From JANQHO01 sp965218075 (GTDB lineage: Bacteria > Bacteroidota > Bacteroidia > Flavobacteriales > Schleiferiaceae): a stretch of 64,000 nt of DNA. Shown here in pieces: positions 29,521 through 37,818 of the stretch. The translations under genes and the position numbers were made by a program. The stretch lies in the NCBI GenBank assembly GCA_965218075.1, contig CBDCJZ010000003.1, positions 434,001 to 498,000 on the forward strand, read 5' to 3'. The notes below the pieces were generated by a model that worked only from the letters and a program-made list of their open reading frames with translations, was not told the DNA's origin and ran no database searches. How positions within the stretch are numbered: position 1 is the first letter of the stretch; each line of letters opens with the position of its first letter.

Positions 29521-30714
29521 CCTGAGTAATATTGATAGCCAGCAAAGAGGAAGGTGTTGGACAGCTAATCGTGTTAAAGTTATAAGAACCAGCCCAAGTA
29601 CTCAAATTGTTACTGCTGCAACTGTCCCGAACATAGAAATCATAACGGGCGGGGCTTCTAATTGGTTGGTTTTTCTGGATTTCCGGATGTCAAGCCAGTT
29701 AGAGTATAAGGATTTGAAACATTGTACACAAAAGTTCCCGATCTTGGAGTAAAACCTCTTAGACCATATTCCAGCACCCAATTAGAAGCCCCGCCCGTAA
29801 TCCAGGAGAGCATAGCGCTACGTGTTCTGAGTAATACGGGTAGCCAGCAAAGAGGAAGGTGTTGGACAGCTAATCGTGTTAAAGTTATAAGGACTTGCCC
29901 AAGTACTCAAATTGTTATTGCCGCAACTATCCCGAACATAGAAGTCATAAGTTGTTCCAGCACCTTGTGTTAAGCCAGTCAGGGTATGAGGGTTGGTGGC
30001 AGTACGAACCCGAATTCCATTTCCCAGAGTAAAACCTCTTAGACCATATTCCAGCACCCAATTAGAAGTCCCTCCGGTAGCCCAAGAGAGCGTAGCGGTG
30101 TTCTGAGTAATATGGGAAGCTCTCAAAGAGGAAGGTGTTGGACAGCTAATCGTGTTAAAGTTATAAGGACTTGCCCAAGTACTCAAATTGTTATTGCCGC
30201 AACTATCCCGAACATAGAAATCATAAGTTGTTCCGGATGTCAAGCCAGTTAGAGTATAAGGATTTGAAACATTGTACACAAAAGTTCTATGTTCAGTTGC
30301 GATCTTGGAGTAAAACCTCTTAGACCATATTCTAGCACCCAATTAGAAGCCCCGCCCGTAATCCAGGAGAGCGTAGCAGTGTTCTGAGTAATATGGGAAG
30401 CTCTCAAAGAGGAAGGTGTTGGACAGCTAATCGTGTTAAAGTTACCCGAAGGACCTGCCCAAGTACTCAAATTGTTATTGCCGCAACTATCCCGAACATA
30501 GAAATCATAAGTTGTTCCGGGTGTCAAGGCAGTCAGGGTATGAGGGTTGGTAGCAGTACGAACCCGAATTCCGAACCCAGATATTCCATTTCCCAGAGTA
30601 AAACCTCTTAGACCATATTCCAGCACCCAATTAGAAGTCCCGCCCGTAGCCCAAGAGAGCGTAGCAGTGTTCTGAGTAATATGGGTAGCCAGCAAAGAGG
30701 AAGGTGTTGGACAG
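29488..30714 (-). pseudogene. Disrupted FN3 segment linking two halves of the giant gene
   Basis: The sequence is clearly FN3 repeat, including the start of a third B block, but compared with intact units it carries a series of indels. They are: an 11-nt deletion at 29521; replacement by a ~37-nt inverted fragment at 29646-29682; +4 at 29817-29820; +6 near 29959; +11 near 30285-30297; +3 near 30445; +15 near 30573-30587; and +4 at 30720-30723, which creates the TAG ending the upstream frame. One further +3 lies at about 30862. Frames of 174 and 148 codons survive at 29818-30342 and 30249-30695 but have no start signals and are fragments. There are almost no substitutions beside the indels. 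Confidence 0.8.
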
Positions 30715-33700
30715 CTAATCTAATGTGTTAAAATTATAAGGACCAGCCCAAGTACTCAAATTGTTACTACCGCAACTATCCCGAACATAGAAATCATAAG
30801 TTGTTCCGGGTGTCAAGGCAGTCAGGGTATGAGGGTTGGTAGCAGTACGAACCCGAATTCCAGAATTTCCCAGAGTAAAACCTCTTAGACCATATTCCAG
30901 CACCCAATTAGAAGCTCCCCCTGCGGTCCAGCTTAAGACAGTTGTCCACAGACCTGTAATTAAGAAAGCAAAATCAGATGAAGGCAAACAACTTGCTGGA
31001 TGGTACTCATCAGCGCCAATATCCATCCTTGTCGAAGGAGGAAGTGGACGGGGATCATCGTCAATATCGACATTAATACCCACAGAATTGTCACCTGTAT
31101 CATTAGCCAAAGCGCCTGTTACATGCAGATCGGCAGGAGATATTGCGCTTACAAATAGCGGGTTACCCTCCACAGAATTCTGATTGAGTGTAGGTTTAGC
31201 TGTTTGCCAAGCGGCTAGGTTTGCATAGCTCGCAGAACCGTCCACTGCGACACCCCTGCCTGCTTGATAAAGGTTGTAATCGATATCGATGGTCGATGAC
31301 AAGCCCAATGAAGCATCTAAAGCTACTCCTCTTGGGTGTGAGCTGCTGAAAATGTTGTTGTAGAGGCTCATATTAGAACTGTTACTGTCAATAAACTTTA
31401 TAGCGGGATTTCCCACAGCTGTGTTGTGATAAATATTCACATTGGATGAAAGAAAAGGACTGGTTCCTGATGACGATATCCCAATGGCCCTGTCCATAGC
31501 GTAAACCATATTGTTGGCAATCAGTGAACGGCTTATTCTACTTGAGCTGCCTCCAAAAATTTCTATTCCCGTACCGCCGCAATCAAGCAAATTGTTTGCT
31601 GTAATCTCAAATTCCGTAATACTTATGCAATACATGCCATGGCCAAAACTACTATTGGTATTTTCAATCACATTACCCGAGATAATCAGGCTGTCCTCTT
31701 CAATCACTATAATAGCAGTTTTTTCAATATTACTAAAACGGTTACGCAGAATGTGGTTGCCCACATCTTTATTGTTTTTGTGTATATTTCCGTTCAGATA
31801 TATCCCATAATAACCCCCCGTGATGGTGTTGTCAGAGACGGTTAAATGCTTATTCATAGTAACTTTATTGGTAAGTGTATTTTTCGAACTTAGAATACCT
31901 CCTCTGCCAGATCTTGTATTCACCGGCTGCATAATTAAACAGGAGTCAATGATGATATGGTCAGTGTTTTGAAGATGTACTACCCAGGCATTTGGTAAGC
32001 TTTTGGTGTTTTCGAGGGTCATATTCCTCAAGCTTACATAACTGGTGCTGTCAAAAGTTATAGTGGCATTGCTTGTCGAACCGTCATGAGTGAGCGTAAT
32101 TAGCGAACTATCCCCACCGTCAATGACAATAGTATTGCTTTGGCTTACACCAGCAATATTACCTAGTGTAAACTGTTCCCTATAAGTTCCAGGAACTACA
32201 CTAATGATTACAGGACCTTTAATGCCACAGCTATTGAGCATAGTGGCAAGAGAATTAAAGTTTGGAAAATTATTCGAGCCAGTTGCTCCTCCAAGGGTGT
32301 AAGCACCCCTGAGGGCTACACAGGGAGCTTGGAAGGTGAAGGGGCCACTCCAACTGCTCACATCGTCTATGCCACAACTATCCCGAACATAGAAATCATA
32401 ATCTGTTCCGGGTGTCAAACTACTTACAGTGTAAGGATTTGGAACATTATACACAAAAGTTCCCGAGCCTGGAGCAAAACCAGTCGTATCCCATTCTATA
32501 TTCCAATTAGAAGCCCCGCCAGCAACCCAGGAGAGCGTAGCGCTGGTTTGAGTAATATGGGTAGCTGTTAGCTTGGTAGGGCTTGGACAGGTTTCCCGAA
32601 TGGCAATGTCATCAAAAGAACGGCCGTCAGTTCCTGTGCGGGAAGTAGCGGGATAATTATCTTCTTGTCCAAAGCGGACTTGAAAAGTAGAAGAGACTCT
32701 TTGAGGAGGGGTAGCATTTGCGAGGGTAGAGTCAATGTCTAAGCCAATTACCCAATTGTAGATGCCTGCTGCTCTGCCCTGATTGGCATGCAGATCGTAA
32801 ATTTCCACCCAGGCATCTGTGTTGCTGCCCCGTATCCATACTCTGTCATTAGCATGGCTTTCTTCTCCGTGATGCATATAGCTGAATTCCAGCCCCAGAA
32901 TACTCGAACTGCTGTAACTGCTCAAATCAGCTGTTAGGATCAAATAATTGGTAACTGTACTACCTCCTGATAACACTTTATCCAAGATAGCTGCTGAGCT
33001 TCCATTATTGGCAAAGTTCGGCACAGCAAATCTCAGGCGACCATCGCTGGCAAGGGAGGTCTCATAGCTCCATTTATAGATCGAAGCACAGAGTACATCT
33101 TGGTTTTGCTGGAAAATGCTGTTAGAAAACCCAAATTCAAAGCCTTCGACTATGGGCAAAGTAGCAGGAGATAAAGAAGGGCAGAGCGTAGCAAAGGAAA
33201 AAGGACCTCTCCAGATGCTTACATCGCCTATGCCACAACTGTCCTGTACATAGAAATCATAATTGGTGTGGGGATTTAAACCTGTTAAAATATAAGGATT
33301 AAGAACATTGTACACAAAAGTTCCAGAGCCTGGAATAAAGCCCGGAGGTCCATATTCGATATTCCAATTTAAAGCCCCGCCTGTGACCCAGCTCAAGCTG
33401 GCTGCCGACGCACTCCTAACTGAGGCGGAAAACCCTGATGAATGCAAACAAGTTGGCAGATGGTACTCGTCAGCGCCGATATCCACCCTTGTCGAAGGCG
33501 GAAGTGGACGAGAATCTCCATCAATATCGACTTTAATACCCACAGAATTATCACCTGTATCATTGGCCAAAGTGCCTATTAGATGCAGATCGACAGGAGA
33601 TGTTGCGCTTACAAATAGCGGGTTACCCTCCACAGAATTCTGATTGAGTGCAGGTTTGGCTGCTTGCCAAGCAGCTAGGTTTGCATAGCTCGTAGAACTT

Positions 33701-35826
33701 TCCTCTGCGATATTCCCGCTTGCCTGGTATTGATAAAGGTTGTAATCGATATCAATGGTCGATGGCAAGATCGATGAAGCATCTAAAGCTACTCCACTTG
33801 GGTTGCTGAAAATGTTGTTGTAGAGACTCATATTAGAATGGTTACTGCCAGTAAACTGCATAGCGGAATTTCCCACAGCCGTGTTGTGATAAATATTCAC
33901 ATTCGAGCTGTTTCCTGACATCCTAATGGCCGCATCGGGAGCATAAATCATATTGTTGGCAATCAGTGAACGAGCTGTTCCACTGGATGTGCCTTCATAA
34001 ATTACTATCCCCTCATAGCCACAGTCAAGCAAATTGTTTGCTGTAATCTCAAAGTCTGTAATATCTTGGCAATATATGTCATGGGCACCTCTACTACTAC
34101 TATTGATATTTTCAATCACATTGCCCGAGATCATCAGGCTGTCCTGTTCATCTACCAGGATGCCATAATTGTAAATATCAATAAAGCGGTTACGCAGGAT
34201 GTAGTTGCCTACATCTTTATCGCTTGCATTGCCTTCCAGAGCTATTCCATAGTAACCTCCTGTGATGATATTGTCAGAGACGGTCAAATGCTTATTCGTA
34301 GTAATTGCAGAGGCCTTGGTCAAGCTGCCCGAGCCCACTATACCCCCTCTGTCAGCTGTTGCATTAACCGGCTGTTCAATCAAACAGGAATCAATGACGA
34401 TATGATCAGTGTTCTGAAGATGCACTACCCAAGCATCTGTTGAGCTTTTGGTGTTTTCGAGAGTTATATTCCTCAAGCTTACATAGCTGGTGCTGTCAAA
34501 AGCCACGGTGGCATTGCTTGTCGAACCGTCATGAGTGAGCCTAGCGAGCGAGTTATCCCCACCGTCAATGACAATCGTATTTGTCGGGCTTACACCAGCG
34601 ATATTCCCTAGTGTAAACTGCTCCCTATAGGTGCCCGGAGCTACCTTAATGATTACAGGACCTGAAACACCGCAGTTGTTGAGAAAAGTAGCAAGAGAAT
34701 TAAAGTTTGGAAAATCGCTGGAAGTCCCGCCAAGGGTATAAGTTCCCAGTAGACCGCAAACAAATAAAGAAACCTCCAGTGTGTCATTTGAAGTATTATT
34801 GTCTGGATTCCCATTGGGATTGCTCGTCCAAATCTTTAGGGTGGGATTTCCCAGGGTGAAATTATAGCTTCCGATATTGACCGCAGCAGCAACTGCACCC
34901 GGAGCTAAACTCCCCGTCCAGCTATGGCTATGAGAGTTCTGAATTACTCCATCCACATTCCAGTTCACTCTTACACTGTCCAGGTTGTTAATTCCATGAT
35001 TTTTAATGCTCACTTGAACCGACTGAGAGCCGGGAACAGTTGGACTAGCCGGAGCGTCCAAGCTGAGAATTCCTGCATCGTCGTTTGCCAAAGAACGAAG
35101 AGTGAATTCGTAATAGTCCACATTAGGCCAAGGAGTGTAACTACTTGCATTAATAGAGCTAATATTAGGAGAATTGGGATGCTGTATGGCAATGGTAGAA
35201 TTCAACTGAACACCCACTGTATAGCTTCCCACTCTTTGATTTTCCCATTGGGCATCCACTACATAAATCTTATGGGTGGTTTCTTCTAAAACTACAAAGT
35301 TGTCGCTCCAGTCCTGAGCCTCGAATTTATAGGAAAAGTTCTGAATCCACAGCTGGCGGTTGGGAGCTGTGCCAAAGATCTTCCTCCAAACTTCATCTTC
35401 TCTCCCAATCGGAGGACTAAAGCCACCCCAAAAATAAGTGATGGTATGGTCGGGAAGATTGACATTGGGTAAAGCCGTATTGTCATTGGTGATACTACTG
35501 TTCACAGTGGTTCCCGCAACTGTGGTGTCAAAGGTCAACAGGTAGTTTTTGCTCACACAAAAATGAGTAGCTGGACTGCCGTAAAAAGAAAAGGGAAAGC
35601 CAATGCTTTGAGCTGAAGACCAGCTATTGATCGATACACCGCCATAGGCAGTAGATGGGTGAATCATATTCCAACTGCCACCAACATCAGTTCGTTCCGT
35701 ATTTAAAAGCGAGCCTTGTCCTCTGGTAGGTCCACTCACAGTGTAAGTAGAGGTTTGGGCTTTTGTGGAAAAGCCTCCAAACAATAATAAAGATAGAGGG
35801 AGATTAATTAAGTTGAAAGTTTTCAT
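30715..35826 (-). CDS. N-terminal portion of a split giant FN3/beta-helix T9SS protein
   Basis: This 1703-codon frame has signal peptide 1-24 (FNLINL type without 11-bp repeats, ends TKAQ), the family N-terminal domain, a CARDB-like domain, a first beta-helix, one FN3 domain, a MAM-like domain, one FN3 domain, then a second complete beta-helix (from RGAYTLGG to MDIGADEYH) found in no other member here, and the first FN3 domain of the long array. It ends LD-stop because of a 4-nt insertion; without it the frame would run on through the repeats to the sorting domain at 18235. The reconstructed product would be about 5860 residues. As it stands the product lacks a T9SS signal and would be expected to stay in the periplasm or be degraded. 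Confidence 0.8.
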   Translation of the reverse strand: MKTFNLINLPLSLLLFGGFSTKAQTSTYTVSGPTRGQGSLLNTERTDVGGSWNMIHPSTAYGGVSINSWSSAQSIGFPFSFYGSPATHFCVSKNYLLTFDTTVAGTTVNSSITNDNTALPNVNLPDHTITYFWGGFSPPIGREDEVWRKIFGTAPNRQLWIQNFSYKFEAQDWSDNFVVLEETTHKIYVVDAQWENQRVGSYTVGVQLNSTIAIQHPNSPNISSINASSYTPWPNVDYYEFTLRSLANDDAGILSLDAPASPTVPGSQSVQVSIKNHGINNLDSVRVNWNVDGVIQNSHSHSWTGSLAPGAVAAAVNIGSYNFTLGNPTLKIWTSNPNGNPDNNTSNDTLEVSLFVCGLLGTYTLGGTSSDFPNFNSLATFLNNCGVSGPVIIKVAPGTYREQFTLGNIAGVSPTNTIVIDGGDNSLARLTHDGSTSNATVAFDSTSYVSLRNITLENTKSSTDAWVVHLQNTDHIVIDSCLIEQPVNATADRGGIVGSGSLTKASAITTNKHLTVSDNIITGGYYGIALEGNASDKDVGNYILRNRFIDIYNYGILVDEQDSLMISGNVIENINSSSRGAHDIYCQDITDFEITANNLLDCGYEGIVIYEGTSSGTARSLIANNMIYAPDAAIRMSGNSSNVNIYHNTAVGNSAMQFTGSNHSNMSLYNNIFSNPSGVALDASSILPSTIDIDYNLYQYQASGNIAEESSTSYANLAAWQAAKPALNQNSVEGNPLFVSATSPVDLHLIGTLANDTGDNSVGIKVDIDGDSRPLPPSTRVDIGADEYHLPTCLHSSGFSASVRSASAASLSWVTGGALNWNIEYGPPGFIPGSGTFVYNVLNPYILTGLNPHTNYDFYVQDSCGIGDVSIWRGPFSFATLCPSLSPATLPIVEGFEFGFSNSIFQQNQDVLCASIYKWSYETSLASDGRLRFAVPNFANNGSSAAILDKVLSGGSTVTNYLILTADLSSYSSSSILGLEFSYMHHGEESHANDRVWIRGSNTDAWVEIYDLHANQGRAAGIYNWVIGLDIDSTLANATPPQRVSSTFQVRFGQEDNYPATSRTGTDGRSFDDIAIRETCPSPTKLTATHITQTSATLSWVAGGASNWNIEWDTTGFAPGSGTFVYNVPNPYTVSSLTPGTDYDFYVRDSCGIDDVSSWSGPFTFQAPCVALRGAYTLGGATGSNNFPNFNSLATMLNSCGIKGPVIISVVPGTYREQFTLGNIAGVSQSNTIVIDGGDSSLITLTHDGSTSNATITFDSTSYVSLRNMTLENTKSLPNAWVVHLQNTDHIIIDSCLIMQPVNTRSGRGGILSSKNTLTNKVTMNKHLTVSDNTITGGYYGIYLNGNIHKNNKDVGNHILRNRFSNIEKTAIIVIEEDSLIISGNVIENTNSSFGHGMYCISITEFEITANNLLDCGGTGIEIFGGSSSRISRSLIANNMVYAMDRAIGISSSGTSPFLSSNVNIYHNTAVGNPAIKFIDSNSSNMSLYNNIFSSSHPRGVALDASLGLSSTIDIDYNLYQAGRGVAVDGSASYANLAAWQTAKPTLNQNSVEGNPLFVSAISPADLHVTGALANDTGDNSVGINVDIDDDPRPLPPSTRMDIGADEYHPASCLPSSDFAFLITGLWTTVLSWTAGGASNWVLEYGLRGFTLGNSGIRVRTATNPHTLTALTPGTTYDFYVRDSCGSNNLSTWAGPYNFNTLD

Positions 35827-35904
35827 GATTTAGTATTTTTTAGTAAAATCAAGGACTTCCTTATATTAAAAAAGAATCAAGCCTTTTGAAACTTAAGATC
35901 AGTG

Positions 35905-35946
35905 CAATATTATCAAAGCCAGATCAAAGCCAGATCAAAGCCAGAT
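35905..35946 (-). promoter_or_regulatory. Variant promoter region with 11-bp repeats at the -33 position
   Basis: The -7 element TAATATTG (plus-strand caatatta, 35905-35912) is shared with the paralogues, but the usual -33 region is replaced by three tandem copies of caaagccagat. Each copy offers a TTTG on the minus strand, at spacings of 1, 12 and 23 bp from the -7 element instead of 19. The ATGACTTATTGT operator repeats are absent. Confidence 0.45.
35914..35946. repeat. 11-bp tandem repeat (x3) upstream of giant gene
   Basis: Three perfect copies of caaagccagat lie at 35914-35924, 35925-35935 and 35936-35946. They sit directly upstream of the -7 element of the gene starting at 35826, where copy number would set promoter spacing. 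Confidence 0.85.
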
Positions 35947-36347
35947 CTCTTAAGCTAGAAAAATGAAAATAAATTATGAATTATGGCTTTCTCGTCTCAA
36001 CAATGAAGCTATCTTTTCAGGCTATATTTTCTTCAGTTAATAGATTTTACTCGAGATCGATATTAATAGAAGCTCATTATTCTATGACATCAAATAGATT
36101 TTTCTGTGTATCTATATTCACTGAGTAAGGGCTAAGAAGCTAAAACACGCATGAGTCAACACCCATTCACTGCATCAGTTAACTGGATTATTTGCTACTT
36201 GAGGTACCAGCACCAAAGACAGCATGTGTAATAGATATGAACGGAAATACTGCTCGAAGTATTTAACATTGTTTACACAATGGGTAAAGGAGTCTAGAAT
36301 CGAGCTAAATTAAGTTAAGTATACCCGGCTTCTAAAATTTAGTCAGC
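35947..36347. other. Intergenic region beyond the array, no gene seen
   Basis: Apart from the promoter repeat next to it, this AT-rich stretch between the array and the E2 gene has no convincing open frame, hairpin terminator or known repeat. The conserved spacer sequence of the other paralogues stops here, so this marks the outer border of the duplicated unit. Confidence 0.5.
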
Positions 36348-37712
36348 TTAAAAGTCCCGATTAGGATCAAATTGTTCGAGGTAATTAGCTACTCTTTTCA
36401 CAAAAGATCCCCCCAATGCTCCATCAACTATACGATGATCATAACTATGGCTAAGGAACATTTTGTGTCTAATGCCTATAAGATCGCCTTCGAGAGTTTC
36501 TATTACAGCAGGTTTTTTATTGATAGACCCGATGGCCAATATAGCTACCTGAGGTTGATTAATAATAGGAGTTCCCATTACATTGCCAAATGTACCTACG
36601 TTAGTTAATGTGTAAGTACCTCCTTGTATTTCATCTGGCTTGAGCTTATTCTGACGGGCCCGATTAGCTAAATCATTTACGACTTTGCTCAGGCCTGCTA
36701 AATTGAACTGATCGGCATTTTTAATGACCGGAACTATAAGGTTACCGTCGGAAAGGGCTGTAGCTATTCCAATGTTTATGCATTTCCTTTTGATGATATT
36801 ATTCCCATCCAATGATACATTGATCATCGGAAAGTCTTTAATCGTCTTGACCAAAGCCTCAATGAATAGAGGAGTAAAGGTTATTTTTTCACCTTCTCTT
36901 TCAAGGAACTGATTTTTAACCTTATTTCTCCACTTAACAATATTAGTTACATCAGCTTCTACAAAGGAAGTTACATGTGGAGATACGTGCTTAGACATTA
37001 CCATGTGCTCACCAATCATCTTACGCATGCGATCCATTTCTATAATCTCATCACCTTCGTTGGGAATAACAGTTGGTGGACTAATTTCTATCTTGGGACC
37101 GAATTTAGCTTCAGATGAAATAGCTTGCTCGAATTCCATAGTTTTTACAACCTCCACCTTTCTATTTTCTATGTAATTGAGAATATCTTTTTTAGTGACT
37201 CTTCCTTCAGCTCCTGTACTTTTAATATTATCAAGCTCTTTTACCGAAACACCTTCTTCTTTTGCAATATTGCGAACTAATGGAGAGTAAAATTTACCTT
37301 TATAAGTACGTGGTATATCGGATACAGTTTGCGTGGCTTTTGTTAAGATATTTTGAGTTTCAGCTATAGGCTTTATTTTATCTTCTGGCACTTCAGCTTT
37401 CTCTACAGTAGCTTTTTCTTGTGTACCTTCATTTAAAGATGGCTTAGATTTGCCAAAAGATTCTTCCCTAGTTTTAGTTTCTATAATAGCAACGGGTTCA
37501 CCCACTTTTACTATCTCATTCTCGTTAAACAACTTTTTCTTGAGTATGCCTTCTGTTGGAGAGGGTACTTGACTGTCTACTTTGTCAGTTGCTATTTCTA
37601 ATACTGGTTCTTCCAGTTTTATAGGATCTCCTTCATCTTTCAACCAGTTAATAATAGTAGCTTCAGCTACACTTTCGCCCATCTTTGGCATAATCAATTT
37701 CATTTGAGTCAT
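36348..37712 (-). CDS. Dihydrolipoamide acyltransferase (2-oxo acid dehydrogenase E2)
   Basis: This 454-aa protein is the E2 core of a 2-oxo acid dehydrogenase complex, moving acyl groups from lipoyl-lysine to CoA in the cytoplasm. Visible domains: an N-terminal lipoyl domain (PKMGESVAEATI, lipoyl lysine K44 in ATDKVDS), a charged Pro/Glu/Lys linker about 80-135, an E3-binding domain about 140-175 (SPLVRNIAKEEGV, GRVTKKDIL), and the catalytic domain from about 220 with the active-site motif DHRIVDG (H426, D430). The sequence resembles branched-chain or 2-oxoglutarate E2; substrate cannot be settled because E1 and E3 genes are not adjacent. An in-frame ATG three codons later is an equally good start. 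Confidence 0.9.
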   Translation of the reverse strand: MTQMKLIMPKMGESVAEATIINWLKDEGDPIKLEEPVLEIATDKVDSQVPSPTEGILKKKLFNENEIVKVGEPVAIIETKTREESFGKSKPSLNEGTQEKATVEKAEVPEDKIKPIAETQNILTKATQTVSDIPRTYKGKFYSPLVRNIAKEEGVSVKELDNIKSTGAEGRVTKKDILNYIENRKVEVVKTMEFEQAISSEAKFGPKIEISPPTVIPNEGDEIIEMDRMRKMIGEHMVMSKHVSPHVTSFVEADVTNIVKWRNKVKNQFLEREGEKITFTPLFIEALVKTIKDFPMINVSLDGNNIIKRKCINIGIATALSDGNLIVPVIKNADQFNLAGLSKVVNDLANRARQNKLKPDEIQGGTYTLTNVGTFGNVMGTPIINQPQVAILAIGSINKKPAVIETLEGDLIGIRHKMFLSHSYDHRIVDGALGGSFVKRVANYLEQFDPNRDF

Positions 37713-37818
37713 TTATTAAATATTGATTTTGAACAAGTCTTTTTCCAATAGTTATCAAAGGTAAAAATTAAGCATCGGGAATTGACTTTTTCCATTTCGA
37801 GACCATGTTTTATGGTAA

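Noticed and set aside
18590..29752. Dozens of plus-strand open frames of 65-156 codons, repeated every 270 or 1080 bp
   Set aside because: They are the antisense frames of the FN3 repeat. They recur only because the DNA repeats, have no leader or promoter, and their products resemble no protein family.
35947..36340. Possible short coding remnants upstream of the array
   Set aside because: Translations in all frames gave only short stretches with no recognisable motif.
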